Shown here: positions 25,933 to 35,348 of the stretch, in pieces
Layout: every line of letters starts with the position of its first letter
How positions within the stretch are numbered: position 1 is the stretch's first letter
Assembly (NCBI GenBank): GCA_021737875.1
Contig: JAIPDD010000006.1
Coordinates: forward strand, 1-41,216
Length of the DNA stretch: 41,216 nucleotides
Direction of reading: 5' to 3'
Origin: Sulfuritalea sp.
GTDB taxonomy: Bacteria; Pseudomonadota; Gammaproteobacteria; Burkholderiales; Burkholderiaceae_C
Position numbers and translations under genes: made by a program
The notes under the pieces: generated by a model
What the model was told of the DNA's origin: nothing
The model's input: only the letters and a program-made list of their open reading frames with translations
The model's database searches: none

Positions 25933-27300
25933 ATGGCAAAAGACAAAACCGTATTTACCTGCAGCGACTGTGGCGGAACCAGCCCCAAATGGCTGGGCAA
26001 GTGCCCGAGCTGCGGGGCATGGAACACGCTCATTGAATCGGTCGCCCACGCCGACTCCGCTGTAAAAAACCGTTTTGCCTCGCTTGCCAAAACGGCCGAG
26101 GTGGCGGTGTTGTCAGACATCCAAGCCAGCGATGTCGAGCGCACCCCCACCGGCCACGAAGAGCTTGACCGGGTTTTGGGCGGTGGCATTGTGGAAGGCG
26201 GCGTGGTTTTGATCGGCGGAGATCCCGGCATCGGAAAATCCACCCTGCTCTTGCAAGCGCTTGACGCACTGCAGCGCGCGGGCAAAAATACCTTGTACGT
26301 CACCGGCGAAGAAAGCGGCGCCCAAGTCGCTTTGCGCTCGCGCCGACTGGGTTTGGACCATTCGCAGGTTAAAGTGCTGGCAGAAATTCAATTAGAAAAA
26401 ATTCTCGCAACGCTCACGGAGCTTCGGCCCGACGTTGCAGTCATTGACTCCATCCAAACCGTTTATTCCGACCAGCTCACCTCCGCGCCGGGCTCGGTAG
26501 CGCAGGTGCGCGAGTGTGCGGCCCACCTGACCCGTGCGGCCAAGGCCAGCGGAGTCTGCATCGTGCTGGTAGGCCACGTGACCAAAGAAGGCGCTTTGGC
26601 GGGGCCGCGTGTGTTGGAGCACATGGTGGACACCGTCTTGTACTTTGAAGGCGATACGCACAGCCAGTTTCGTTTGGTTCGCGCCATCAAAAACCGCTTT
26701 GGTGCGGTCAATGAAATTGGGGTGTTTGCCATGACCGAGCGCGGGCTCAAAGGTGTCAGCAACCCCAGTGCGATTTTTTTGAGCCAACATGCCGAGCCTG
26801 TTCCAGGCAGTTGTGTGATGGTCACGCTCGAAGGCACCCGCCCGCTCTTGGTCGAAATTCAAGCCTTGGTTGACAGTGGAGGCCCGAGCCCACGGCGTTT
26901 GAGTGTGGGGCTGGACAAAGACCGCTTGGCGATGCTCTTGGCGGTATTGCACCGCCACGCTGGCGTGGCCTGTATGGACCAAGATGTGTTTATCAACGCG
27001 GTTGGTGGCGTGCGCATCGGTGAGCCTGCAGCAGACTTGGCGGTGATGCTGTCTATTACTTCGTCCTTGCGCGGCAAGCCATTGCCCAAAGGGTTTATTG
27101 CGTTTGGCGAAGTCGGCTTGGCGGGCGAGGTTCGCCCTGCCCCACGCGGCCAAGAGCGTTTGAAAGAAGCCGCCAAGTTGGGCTTCACGGTGGCCATTGT
27201 TCCAAAAGCCAATGCCCCTAAAAAACCCATCGACGGCATGGCGATTCACGCTGTAGAGCGCGTTGAACAAGCCATGGAGATTGTTCGCGGTCTGGGTTAA
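25933..27300 (+). CDS. radA: DNA repair protein RadA
   Basis: A RecA-related, DnaB-like hexameric helicase that processes recombination intermediates and extends D-loops; 455 residues. Seen: N-terminal zinc finger Cys 10/13/24/27, Walker A GGDPGIGKST (95-104), Walker B around VAVIDSIQT (168-176), the RadA-specific KNRFG motif (253-257), and a C-terminal Lon-like domain (about 280-455) ending with the KEAAKLGFTVAIVPKAN region. The predicted transcript begins at or within a base of the ATG, so it may be leaderless and SOS-induced; some expression by read-through from alr is also possible. Confidence 0.96.
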   Translation: MAKDKTVFTCSDCGGTSPKWLGKCPSCGAWNTLIESVAHADSAVKNRFASLAKTAEVAVLSDIQASDVERTPTGHEELDRVLGGGIVEGGVVLIGGDPGIGKSTLLLQALDALQRAGKNTLYVTGEESGAQVALRSRRLGLDHSQVKVLAEIQLEKILATLTELRPDVAVIDSIQTVYSDQLTSAPGSVAQVRECAAHLTRAAKASGVCIVLVGHVTKEGALAGPRVLEHMVDTVLYFEGDTHSQFRLVRAIKNRFGAVNEIGVFAMTERGLKGVSNPSAIFLSQHAEPVPGSCVMVTLEGTRPLLVEIQALVDSGGPSPRRLSVGLDKDRLAMLLAVLHRHAGVACMDQDVFINAVGGVRIGEPAADLAVMLSITSSLRGKPLPKGFIAFGEVGLAGEVRPAPRGQERLKEAAKLGFTVAIVPKANAPKKPIDGMAIHAVERVEQAMEIVRGLG

Positions 27301-27395
27301 CCGTTGAAAAACTGCTTTGCCAACTTTGGCTTAGCTTGTCATAACTTCACACAGCGTTAACTTGGCCCTGCCACCATCGTGCTGATGGAGGCTTT

Positions 27396-27812
27396 ATGCA
27401 ATCAATTCTCAAACGCCGTGTTCTGACCCGCTTTGCGGGCAGTGTATTGGCAGCTCTGTGCATCGCAGCGCCTGCGTATGCCATCACCCCTGCGGCGCAA
27501 TTGGCAGCCTTGGCTGCGCAGTCGGGTCAGGCCCCGCAAATCTCCAAAGGCCAAGCCTTTTTTAATAACAAGCACGGCGCGCAGTGGTCCTGCGCTTCCT
27601 GCCATACGTCAAACCCGGCGCAGGAAGGCAAACATGCCAAGACCGAAAAGCGCATCAGCCCCTTGGCCCCCGCGTTTAACCCGGACCGATTCACCGACAG
27701 CGCAAAAACCGAAAAGTGGTTTCGTCGCAACTGCAATGACGTAGTAGGTCGCGAATGCAGCGCCAGCGAAAAGGCCGATGTCTTGGCGTGGCTGATCAGT
27801 GTGAAACCTTAA
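27396..27812 (+). CDS. DUF1924 c-type cytochrome (SHP family)
   Basis: A 138-residue exported monohaem cytochrome c of the sphaeroides haem protein (SHP) type, known for binding O2 and NO at a high-spin haem. Signal peptide 1-29 (cleavage after PAYA); haem motif CASCH at 66-70; a C-terminal Cys pair (RRNCNDVVGREC) fits the disulfide known in SHP. GGAGG lies 5 nt before the ATG. It is first in an operon with a diheme cytochrome c and a cytochrome b561, the arrangement known for shp-dhc-cyb in Rhodobacter. Confidence 0.9.
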   Translation: MQSILKRRVLTRFAGSVLAALCIAAPAYAITPAAQLAALAAQSGQAPQISKGQAFFNNKHGAQWSCASCHTSNPAQEGKHAKTEKRISPLAPAFNPDRFTDSAKTEKWFRRNCNDVVGRECSASEKADVLAWLISVKP

Positions 27813-27830
27813 ATAGAGAAAGCGCAAGCC

Positions 27831-28295
27831 ATGCAAACCAAATACAAATTCATCGTCGCGTGTACCTTCGCGTTCGTTTCACTGGTGAGTTGGGCTGATT
27901 CACCGGTTAACAAAGTCCCGCCCTTGCCAGCTTACAAAGCAGAGTGTTCCGCCTGCCACGTGGCCTACCCTGTTGGGATGCTGCCTGCACCGGCTTGGAA
28001 AAATATCATGGGGGGCTTGCAAAAACACTATGGAACCGATGCCTCCTTGGACGCTGCAACGGTATTGCAAATCGGCAAATGGCTGGAAGCCCATGCAGGG
28101 ACTTACAAGCGCGTGAGCGAGGTCCCGCCAGAAAACCGCATCACCCAATCGGCGTGGTTCATTCGCAAGCACGATGAAGTAAGCCCCAGCGTATTTAAGC
28201 GGGCATCGGTGGGCGGCGCCGGCAATTGCGCTGCGTGCCACAGTGCTGCGGCAGACGGCAATTTCAGCGAACGCCAAATTCGCATTCCAAAATAA
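27831..28295 (+). CDS. diheme cytochrome c (DHC family)
   Basis: A 154-residue periplasmic cytochrome with a signal peptide (1-22) and two haem sites, CSACH (39-43) and CAACH (133-137). The family marker GMLPAPAWKNIMGGLQKHYGTDA follows the first haem (given in part). DHC proteins carry electrons from the membrane cytochrome b to SHP. It is 18 bp after the SHP gene and 17 bp before the cytochrome b gene. Confidence 0.9.
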   Translation: MQTKYKFIVACTFAFVSLVSWADSPVNKVPPLPAYKAECSACHVAYPVGMLPAPAWKNIMGGLQKHYGTDASLDAATVLQIGKWLEAHAGTYKRVSEVPPENRITQSAWFIRKHDEVSPSVFKRASVGGAGNCAACHSAAADGNFSERQIRIPK

Positions 28296-28312
28296 CAAGG
28301 AAAAGAAAACAC

Positions 28313-28936
28313 ATGGAAACGACATCGTCAATTCGCGTCTGGGATGCACCCACGCGTGTTTTTCACTGGCTCTTGGTTTTTTGTTTTGCGGGGGCTTATC
28401 TGACAGCAGAAAGTGAGCGCTGGAGTTTGGTGCACGTCACCTTGGGCTACACCCTGGGCGGGCTCATTGCCTTTCGCTTGCTTTGGGGCATGGTGGGAAC
28501 CCGTTACGCGCGCTTTAGCAGTTTCGTGCAAGGCCCCGCGGCTGTGCTGAAGTATGCAAAATCGATGGTCGCAGGAGCGCCAAAACATTTTGTGGGCCAC
28601 AACCCGGCAGGCGCGGTGGCCATCGTATTGCTCCTCGTGGCAGGCATTGCCATCGTCGCTACAGGCTATGCCACTTACAACGAAATCGGCGGAGAGTGGT
28701 TGTCGGAATTGCACGAAGCGTCCGCCAATGCCATGCTCATTCTGGTCGGTGTTCATATCGCCGGCGTGGTGGTGGCGAGTTGGCTTCACAAAGAAAATTT
28801 AGCCCGTGCTATGGTTACCGGATTCAAGCAAGGAAAAGCGGCGCAAGGCATCCACCGCGTGTGGGTCAGCGTTGCTGTGCTGTTACTAATGGCGGTCTTG
28901 GCCTATTGGTATCTGCAGTCGGCAGCTGCTGCTTAG
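28313..28936 (+). CDS. cytochrome b561 family membrane protein
   Basis: 207 residues from the ATG at 28313, preceded by AAGGAAAAG. A di-haem b membrane protein with four helices; likely haem ligands are H18 (RVFHWLL), the His of [10 protein letters not shown], and the His residues of [10 protein letters not shown] and [10 protein letters not shown]. It is expected to oxidise quinol and pass electrons to the diheme cytochrome and SHP. It ends tail to tail with the enolase-superfamily gene, sharing bases at the stop codons (28933-28936). Confidence 0.9.
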   Translation: METTSSIRVWDAPTRVFHWLLVFCFAGAYLTAESERWSLVHVTLGYTLGGLIAFRLLWGMVGTRYARFSSFVQGPAAVLKYAKSMVAGAPKHFVGHNPAGAVAIVLLLVAGIAIVATGYATYNEIGGEWLSELHEASANAMLILVGVHIAGVVVASWLHKENLARAMVTGFKQGKAAQGIHRVWVSVAVLLLMAVLAYWYLQSAAAA

Positions 28937-30042
28937 CGCTGTAACTCACTCATTTGGTAGTGCGCCGTTTGTAACCACGCGGGATTGACTTCAACGCCCC
29001 AGCCCGGATCGGCGGGGATGCGCACCTTGCCGTCCTGCACCGCAAAGGGGTCACCCAAAAACAGGTTTTGTTGCCAAGGGTAATAGTCAGACCCTTCGAT
29101 CGAAAACTCCAGGTACTTTCCTGCGTTGGGAATGGCGCCTAAGAGATGCATGGTGCAAATGGTGACCAAGGAGAGATTGGCGCTGTGCGGCGTACACGGC
29201 AAGCCGGCCCGCTCGGCCATGCGCGCCACTTCAAGGGTGCGCGTTAAGCCACCCATGTACATCACATCGGGTTGCACAATATCGACAACGCCCTGGTCCA
29301 TCATGCGTTGCCAGGTGGGCACGTCCCAGTCTTGCTCGCCACCGGTCACATCCAATTCCAGCGCCTGCGTCACTTGCTTGGTTTCTTCAAAATTCCAATA
29401 CGGGCAGGGTTCCTCAAAGTGGCTGATCCCTTCGTCTTGGAGTATTTTTCCGACGGCGATGGCGCGCGCCGGAGAAAACCCGCTGTTGGCATCCACCAGT
29501 TTGGCAACGCCTGGCCCCAGTGCACGGGCCACCACAGGAATCACCTCCTCGGTGCGCCCGGGCCACTCATCGACATCGCGCCCACATTCGGCCGCAACCC
29601 GCCACTTGAAAGCATCAAAGCCTTGCGTATCACGCAAGCGTACCAAGCGGTTTGCCTCATCCGCCGGGCTGATGTCACGCTTCATGGAGGAGGCGTAAGC
29701 CCGCAGTGGTTTTGCCCGACCGCCCAAAAGTTCGACGACGGGCTTGCGCTCAATTTTTCCGCGCAGGTCCCACAGCGCGGTATCCAAACCCGCCAGTGCG
29801 CGGCAACGGTAACTGCCCGGGTATTTGTGTTCGCGCTCTTGGATGGTTTGGAGTAGCGCGTTGATATCGAGTGCATCCGCACCCAAGGCCCAAGGCGCCA
29901 CCTGCCGGTGAAAAATCGTTGCGGTGATGTCCGCGTTGTAGGTGGAGGTTTGCCCCCAGCCTACTTGGCCGGCATCGGTGGTGAGCTTGACAAAGCCCAC
30001 AAATTCATTGGAGAAAGTTTCAAGCTTGGTTATTTTTGGCAT
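28933..30042 (-). CDS. mandelate racemase/muconate lactonizing (enolase superfamily) enzyme
   Basis: 369 residues from the ATG at 30042 ([10 protein letters not shown]); the open frame continues upstream through the GMC gene end and is not a credible extension. Metal ligands D184 (LVDANS), E210 (FEEP) and E236 (GGEQD) and the general-base residues K146 (AFKWR, Lys-x-Arg) and H286 (TPHSANLS) are seen. Such enzymes dehydrate or racemise sugar acids or other carboxylates; the substrate cannot be assigned. It follows the GMC oxidoreductase by 10 bp, so the two form an operon. Confidence 0.9.
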   Translation of the reverse strand: MPKITKLETFSNEFVGFVKLTTDAGQVGWGQTSTYNADITATIFHRQVAPWALGADALDINALLQTIQEREHKYPGSYRCRALAGLDTALWDLRGKIERKPVVELLGGRAKPLRAYASSMKRDISPADEANRLVRLRDTQGFDAFKWRVAAECGRDVDEWPGRTEEVIPVVARALGPGVAKLVDANSGFSPARAIAVGKILQDEGISHFEEPCPYWNFEETKQVTQALELDVTGGEQDWDVPTWQRMMDQGVVDIVQPDVMYMGGLTRTLEVARMAERAGLPCTPHSANLSLVTICTMHLLGAIPNAGKYLEFSIEGSDYYPWQQNLFLGDPFAVQDGKVRIPADPGWGVEVNPAWLQTAHYQMSELQR

Positions 30043-30052
30043 GGCAGTGGGT

Positions 30053-31669
30053 CTAAGTAGGGGCAAGAATAAAACGGGCCGCTTGGTGGCCCACCAGGAT
30101 GGCGGGCGCATTGGTGTTGGCCGAAGTAATGGTGGGGAAGATCGATGCGTCTGCAACACGCAGACCCTCTACGCCGTAGACCCGCAATTGCGCATCGACC
30201 ACGCCACCGCCAGCCAAGGGCCGCATCGCGCAGGTGCCGCAGGGGTGGTACACCGTCCCGCTGCGCTGGCGAAAATCGTCCTCGATGGATTGCAGGCTTG
30301 CGCTTGCCAAGTCAATGTCTTTGGGCGCGTCAATCAGGGCCTGCATGGCCGGTGTTTGTTGCAAACGGGCAATGAGCTGCGCGCCTGCTAAAACATCGGC
30401 AAGGTCACGCGGATCGCCGAGGTAGTTGGGCTCGATCTTCGGGGCTTCCAAAGGGTTGGAAGAACGAATGCGCACATGTCCTTGGCTGTGGGGCCTGCAA
30501 GGGTTGAATCCGAGAATAAAGCCAGGAAAAGAATCTGGGCGCAGCAAGGGGCGTTGATTGACAAACGATGCGGAATAACTGATCGGGCTGAAATAGAGTT
30601 GAACATTGGGCCGTGCCAAAGCGGCATCGGTGCGAACCATTCCGCCCATTTGGTTCACGCCAATACTCAAAGGCCCGCTGCGCGCAAAGAGGAACTGCAG
30701 ACCGGCCTGCATGCGCCCGGCCCACGAGCCCAAGACACCGTTGAGCGTGGGCACCTTGGAAGAAAAAGTGTAGTTTATGCCCAGGTGGTCTTGCAGTCCC
30801 GCGCCCACCGCGTCATTGGCAAAAACGATGGGGATGCCGTGTTCGCGTAGCAATGCAGCCGGGCCGATGCCAGAGAGTTGCAAAAGTTGGGGCGAGTTGA
30901 TGGCCCCGGCGGCCAATACGATTTCTTCAGAAGCATAGACCGTGGCGAGGGTGCTGTCCGGGCCGCTGCTGTACTGCACGCCAATGGCGCGTTGGTCTTT
31001 GAAAAGAATACGGTGCACCAAGGCGTGGCTTCGCAACGTTACGTTTTTTCGCGCCAAGGCCGGACGCAAAAAAACATCGGCACTGGAGCAACGCAAGCCG
31101 TTTTTGGTGGTGATGGGGTAGGCCCCCAAGCCCTCAGGCATTTCCCCATTGATGTCGCTTGAAAGAGGAAGCTGCAATTGACGCGCCGCATCACGAAAGT
31201 TATTTTTAAGGGGGTGGTACTGCGCTTCACGGTTGGAAACAAACAAGGCGCCGTTGCCGCGCGCAACGCCATCTGCGCCAACTTTGCGCTCAAAGCGCTC
31301 AAACACCGGCCGGACATCACGCCATGCCCAACCCGGGTTGCCCGCGCCATGCCAGTCGTCATAGTCGGTCGGCAACCCGCGGCAATAGACCATGGCGTTG
31401 ATCGAACTCGAGCCCCCCCACACTTTGCCGCGGGGCCAATAGGACGTGCGCTGCCCCAAGCCCGGAACGGGTTCTGTGGTGTATTTCCAATTCACCGCCG
31501 CGTTGTAAAACGACATGCCATAGCCAATGGGCGCTTTGATCCAAAACCGTTGGTCTGATCCACCAGCCTCTAAAACCAAGACGCGTTGGGTTCCGCTTTC
31601 ACTCAAGCGGTCCGCAAGAACGCAGCCGGCAGAGCCTGCGCCTACAACGATAAAGTCAAATGTATCCAA
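30053..31669 (-). CDS. GMC family FAD oxidoreductase (choline dehydrogenase-like)
   Basis: 538 residues. The N-terminal Rossmann motif GAGSAG (10-15) needs a start just upstream, and the only candidate is TTG at 31669. GMC signatures: [21 protein letters not shown] (about 79-99, in part), [17 protein letters not shown], and the C-terminal [10 protein letters not shown] with [16 protein letters not shown]. Catalytic His is in YHPCGT. The enzyme oxidises an alcohol; choline is possible but unproven. Genes: GMC then enolase-type enzyme, divergent from a GATase1-AraC regulator. Confidence 0.9.
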   Translation of the reverse strand: MDTFDFIVVGAGSAGCVLADRLSESGTQRVLVLEAGGSDQRFWIKAPIGYGMSFYNAAVNWKYTTEPVPGLGQRTSYWPRGKVWGGSSSINAMVYCRGLPTDYDDWHGAGNPGWAWRDVRPVFERFERKVGADGVARGNGALFVSNREAQYHPLKNNFRDAARQLQLPLSSDINGEMPEGLGAYPITTKNGLRCSSADVFLRPALARKNVTLRSHALVHRILFKDQRAIGVQYSSGPDSTLATVYASEEIVLAAGAINSPQLLQLSGIGPAALLREHGIPIVFANDAVGAGLQDHLGINYTFSSKVPTLNGVLGSWAGRMQAGLQFLFARSGPLSIGVNQMGGMVRTDAALARPNVQLYFSPISYSASFVNQRPLLRPDSFPGFILGFNPCRPHSQGHVRIRSSNPLEAPKIEPNYLGDPRDLADVLAGAQLIARLQQTPAMQALIDAPKDIDLASASLQSIEDDFRQRSGTVYHPCGTCAMRPLAGGGVVDAQLRVYGVEGLRVADASIFPTITSANTNAPAILVGHQAARFILAPT

Positions 31670-31803
31670 GGCTTGGCGTGTGTGAAATGGGCATTCGAAA
31701 TGCTATCACCGCCGTGCAGGAGGGGGCTGGCGAGAATGTGTGCAAAAGCGACGCTGCGTTGAAGGAATGCGCCGAAGGAAAAAAGGGGCCCATAATTTTG
31801 GCC

Positions 31804-32814
31804 ATGTCACCCCAAGAATCCGCCGTAACGCAAGACTTCCATTTTTTGGTGCTCCCCGAATTTTCCTATTTGGCCTTGATGTCAGCGATCGAGCCGTTGC
31901 GGGTTGCCAACCATTTTCGCCCCCATTCCTACCGCTGGAGCCTGCTGAGCTTGTATGGGCACGCGGTGACTGCAACCAATGGAATGGCCTTGCCGGTTCA
32001 GGGCGCGTTTGATTCAGCCAAAGACGTAAAAACCGTGTTGGTGTTGTCTGGCTTTAACACCCTCAATTACTTTAGCCCTGCACTGGGTCGCTGGTTGCGC
32101 GCATTGCAAGGCCAAGGCGTGACCTTGGGCGCCATCGATGGCGGCGCTTTCATTTTGGCGCAGGCCCGGGTCTTTGAAAAAATGCCCCAACATACGCCCG
32201 TCACGATGCATTGGGGTTCGCACTCGGCTTTCCAAGAGCGCTATCCCCGCATTGCGCTCAGTTCCGCTTTGTTTGAAATCAATGACGCATGCATTAGCTG
32301 TGCTGGTGGAATTTCTTGCATTGATCTGATGCTCGCGCTGATTGCGCAACAGCACGGCCGCGCACTCGCCACAGAAATTTCGGATTGGATTATTTTGGGA
32401 CGCATCCGAAACCAGGCGCAGAAGCAGCGCATGGAGGTGGCGCCGCGGCACAGCGTGTACAACGAAAAAACCATTCAGGCTATGGAGCTGATGCAAGCGC
32501 ACATCGAAGACATTGTTTCGATTGATGACCTGGCCAGACTGGTCGGAATCACGCGCAGACAATTGGAGCGCTTGTTTGAGAAATACTTAGACGCAACCCC
32601 CTCGGGTTTTTATATGCAGCTGCGGCTCGAGCGTGCCCGTGAACTGTTGCAGCAAACCGGCATGGGCGTGACCGCGGTCGCAGTGGCATGCGGATTTAGC
32701 TCGGCCTCGTATTTTTCACGCTCCTACCGCGCCCATTTTGATATCAGCCCCAAAGAGGACCGCGTGGAAGCGCCCGCAGTGCGCCGGCAAAAACCTCACA
32801 AGGTTTCGGTGTGA
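31804..32814 (+). CDS. GATase1-AraC (GlxA-type) transcriptional regulator, third copy
   Basis: 336 residues from the ATG at 31804; the frame is open to 31660 but family similarity starts at DFHFLVLPEFSYLALMSAIEPLRVANHF (in part). Ligand domain: VLVLSGFNT, GAIDGGAFILAQA, CAGGISCIDLMLALI. AraC domain: DDLARLVGITRRQLERLFEKYL and VTAVAVACGFSSASYFSRSYRAHF. It is divergent from the GMC/enolase-type operon, its likely target. Its 3' end overlaps the SDR gene by 19 bp on the other strand. Confidence 0.9.
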   Translation: MSPQESAVTQDFHFLVLPEFSYLALMSAIEPLRVANHFRPHSYRWSLLSLYGHAVTATNGMALPVQGAFDSAKDVKTVLVLSGFNTLNYFSPALGRWLRALQGQGVTLGAIDGGAFILAQARVFEKMPQHTPVTMHWGSHSAFQERYPRIALSSALFEINDACISCAGGISCIDLMLALIAQQHGRALATEISDWIILGRIRNQAQKQRMEVAPRHSVYNEKTIQAMELMQAHIEDIVSIDDLARLVGITRRQLERLFEKYLDATPSGFYMQLRLERARELLQQTGMGVTAVAVACGFSSASYFSRSYRAHFDISPKEDRVEAPAVRRQKPHKVSV

Positions 32815-33563
32815 CCATCCACAGCGAGTTCTTGGCCTGAGATTTTGGCACCAGCAGCCGAGGTGATAAACAAGACCAGCTGGGCAATGTCTTCGGGATC
32901 AATCAAAGTTTTCAGCGAAGACGCAGCCGTCATTTCTTGGCGAACGGCCGCTTCGCTGCGCTGGGTTTTCAGGGCTTCTGCTGCAATCACGCGGTCAATG
33001 CGCTCGCCTGCCACCGAGCCCGGGCAAATACAGTTCACCCGCACACCCGCAGGCCCAAGCTCTTGCGCCAAGGTGCGCGTCAACCCCCGCAGCGCCCACT
33101 TTGCGGCAGCGTAAGGCGAGCGCCTTGGAAAACCATACAAGCCCGCCGTAGAGGACATATTGACGATGGAGCCGCTGCCTTGGGCGCGCAAAAGGGGTGC
33201 GGCATAGTGCGCGCATAAAAAAGCCGAATCCAAATTCACGGCCAAACAGTGACGCCACTGCGCCAGTGTGATGTCTTGTACCTCGGCCGTCGGGCCTGCG
33301 ACACCTGCGTTGCAAACCACAATATCCAGTCCGCCAAGCGTGGCGGTGCCGACTTTGAAAAATGCAGCCACCTGCGCTTCGTCCGTGACATCACACACCA
33401 TGCCGGCCATCGACGGGTTGGCGCTCAGCGTGGACTCGAGCGCGTGGGCGTCTACGTCACCAATAAAAACCCGGGCCCCCGCTTGGACGAAAGCTTGCGC
33501 CATGACGCGCCCAATGCCCGCGGCAGCGGCGGTGATCAAAACGCGTTGGTTGTGGTGGCTCAT
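32796..33563 (-). CDS. short-chain dehydrogenase/reductase (SDR)
   Basis: 255 residues from the ATG at 33563 (MSHHNQRVLI). Classical SDR: nucleotide loop TAAAAGIG (11-18; the usual TG pair is TA here), Asp36 after the second strand (GDVDAH) favouring NAD, NNAG-like CNAGVAG (84-90), and the catalytic triad Ser137/138, Tyr151 and Lys155 (YAAAK). The C-terminus SGQELAVDGH is typical. The substrate is unknown; it may act with the neighbouring GMC enzyme but is on its own transcript. Confidence 0.92.
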   Translation of the reverse strand: MSHHNQRVLITAAAAGIGRVMAQAFVQAGARVFIGDVDAHALESTLSANPSMAGMVCDVTDEAQVAAFFKVGTATLGGLDIVVCNAGVAGPTAEVQDITLAQWRHCLAVNLDSAFLCAHYAAPLLRAQGSGSIVNMSSTAGLYGFPRRSPYAAAKWALRGLTRTLAQELGPAGVRVNCICPGSVAGERIDRVIAAEALKTQRSEAAVRQEMTAASSLKTLIDPEDIAQLVLFITSAAGAKISGQELAVDGHTETL

Positions 33564-33687
33564 AGGATGATGGAAGTTGCAGCAATGGGGTTGGTGAATG
33601 GCTCCCAATGTAGCGCGTAACGCTGGATTTTCAGCCAACGCAGACGACGGTTTTTTGAAGTCAGGCGACTCCTGCGAAAATCCACCT

Positions 33688-34110
33688 ATGCAAATGCCTT
33701 CATTCCAACAAGTTGCGCTTCCATTAGGGAGCCTGGCGCTGACCGTCTTCGCTTACCGACACTACGGTTGGCAGGGTGTAGCGCTTGCGGTGGGTGTGTT
33801 GGTGATGTGGCTCTTGCTGCATTTCACTCGCATGCTGCAAATTTTGCAGCGCGCAGCCAAACGACCCAAGGGCTATGTGGACAGCGCAGTGATGCTCAAC
33901 GCCAAACTGCGCCCCGGGGTGACACTTTTACACGTGGTGGCGATGACGCGTTCTTTGGGTATTTTGCAAAGCCCAAGCGACACACAGCCCGAAATTTTCA
34001 GTTGGACAGATGGCTCCGAGTCGGTGGTGCGCTGCGAGTTTAGGGGTGGAAAACTCCAAAGCTGGAGCTTGGAGCGCCCGCCCGAAGCCGAGTCCCCAAG
34101 CGCCCCGTAA
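33688..34110 (+). CDS. hypothetical membrane protein
   Basis: 140 residues from the ATG at 33688 (an ATG at 33694 is equally possible). Two hydrophobic segments (about 9-24 and 28-46) are followed by a basic stretch (RAAKRPKGY) and a soluble C-terminal part with AKLRPGVTLLHVVAMTRSLG and a beta-rich end. I do not recognise a named family. It lies 49 bp upstream of ilvE on the same strand. Confidence 0.7.
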   Translation: MQMPSFQQVALPLGSLALTVFAYRHYGWQGVALAVGVLVMWLLLHFTRMLQILQRAAKRPKGYVDSAVMLNAKLRPGVTLLHVVAMTRSLGILQSPSDTQPEIFSWTDGSESVVRCEFRGGKLQSWSLERPPEAESPSAP

Positions 34111-34159
34111 AATCACTGTTTCTGCAATTCCTGCTTATCCACTTAAAGGACTCTCTGCC

Positions 34160-35110
34160 ATGACCGCAATGCCTCCCTCCATGTCTGACCGCGACGGAAA
34201 AATCTGGATGGACGGCCAGATGGTGGAATGGCGCGACGCCAAGATTCATGTGCTCAGCCACACCCTGCATTACGGTTGTGGCGCGTTTGAAGGCGTACGT
34301 GCTTACAACACCGCCAAAGGAACCGCGATCTTTCGCCTGGCAGAGCATACCGAGCGCCTGTTCAATAGCGCCAAAATTTTGCGCATGAACATTCCATTTA
34401 CCAAAGAGCAAGTGCAAGAGGCGCAAAAAGCGGTGGTGCGTGAAAACAAACTCGAGAGCTGCTACTTGCGCCCGCTCACATGGATTGGGGATAAAAAATT
34501 GGGCGTCTCTCCCAAGGGCAACACGATTCATTTGATGGTGGCTGCCTGGGCGTGGGGCGCGTACCTCGGCGAAGAGGGAATGAAGCGCGGCATCCGCGTG
34601 AAAGTCTCCAGCTACACCCGCCACCATGTCAATATCACCATGACCCAGGCCAAGGCGGTCAGCAATTACACCAACTCTATTTTGGCCAATATGGAAGCCA
34701 CCGATGATGGCTATGACGAGGCCATGCTGCTCGACACCAATGGCTTTGTGTCCGAAGGCGCGGGCGAGAATTTGTTTGTGATCAAAGATGGGGTGGTGTA
34801 CACGCCGGACCTGTCGGCCGGCGCGCTCAACGGAATTACGCGCAATACCGTCATGCATATTTGCAAAGACTTGGGCCTGGAGTTGGTGCAAAAGCGCATC
34901 ACCCGCGACGAGGTGTATATCTGTGACGAGGCCTTCTTTACCGGAACAGCCGCAGAGGTGACGCCTATTCGTGAGCTGGACCGCATCGCCTTAGGCAAAG
35001 ACCACTATGTCGGTACCCGCGGCCCGATCACTGAAAAAATCCAAAGTGCGTTTTTTGACATTGTGAACGGCCGCAATCCTAAATATGCCCATTGGCTGAC
35101 CTTGGTTTAA
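34160..35110 (+). CDS. ilvE: branched-chain amino acid aminotransferase
   Basis: Class IV PLP aminotransferase, last step of Leu/Ile/Val synthesis; 316 residues. The start at 34160 has AAAGGA 9 nt upstream; the open frame before it lies inside the preceding gene. Seen: HTLHYGCGAFEGVRAY (34-49), the PLP Lys165 in QAKAVSNYTNS, EAMLLDTNGFVSEGAGENLF (in part), and the GTAAEVTPI phosphate-binding loop. It is followed 31 bp later by the zf-CHCC gene. Confidence 0.96.
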   Translation: MTAMPPSMSDRDGKIWMDGQMVEWRDAKIHVLSHTLHYGCGAFEGVRAYNTAKGTAIFRLAEHTERLFNSAKILRMNIPFTKEQVQEAQKAVVRENKLESCYLRPLTWIGDKKLGVSPKGNTIHLMVAAWAWGAYLGEEGMKRGIRVKVSSYTRHHVNITMTQAKAVSNYTNSILANMEATDDGYDEAMLLDTNGFVSEGAGENLFVIKDGVVYTPDLSAGALNGITRNTVMHICKDLGLELVQKRITRDEVYICDEAFFTGTAAEVTPIRELDRIALGKDHYVGTRGPITEKIQSAFFDIVNGRNPKYAHWLTLV

Positions 35111-35141
35111 AGCGGTACTGCAAACGCAAAAGAGAATCCTT

Positions 35142-35348
35142 ATGAGCAAATCTGTTGTCACTTTATTGGCCAAAGACCTGAACGCCCAAGGCGGGGTGTA
35201 CTGCCCCAGCCCTTTGGCGCACATGAAAATCTGGGACACCCATCCCAAGGTCTACCTGGATGTGGCACACAGCGGCGAGGCCCCGTGTCCTTACTGCGGC
35301 ACGCTCTATAAGCTCAAGGACGGCGAGCATTTCGACGGCCACCATTAA
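35142..35348 (+). CDS. zinc-finger domain protein (zf-CHCC, NDUFS6-like)
   Basis: 68 residues. The conserved Cys/His set is YCPSPLAHMKIWDTHP, then PCPYCGTLY, typical of the short bacterial zf-CHCC proteins related to the complex I subunit NDUFS6. Expected to bind zinc; its cellular role is not known. It ends HFDGHH. The downstream heptosyltransferase gene overlaps or abuts its stop codon. Confidence 0.9.
   Translation: MSKSVVTLLAKDLNAQGGVYCPSPLAHMKIWDTHPKVYLDVAHSGEAPCPYCGTLYKLKDGEHFDGHH

Noticed and set aside
26392-27270. Long open frame (292 codons) antisense to radA
   Set aside because: It lies wholly within radA, whose zinc finger, Walker A and KNRFG motif are intact; the antisense protein is His/Arg-rich with no recognisable domain, as expected of a shadow frame in GC-rich DNA.
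35260-35343. N-terminal extension of WaaF from the ATG at 35260
   Set aside because: It overlaps the zf-CHCC gene by 89 nt, has Ser/Thr/Ala/Arg-rich shadow composition and no family similarity; kept only as an alternative start.
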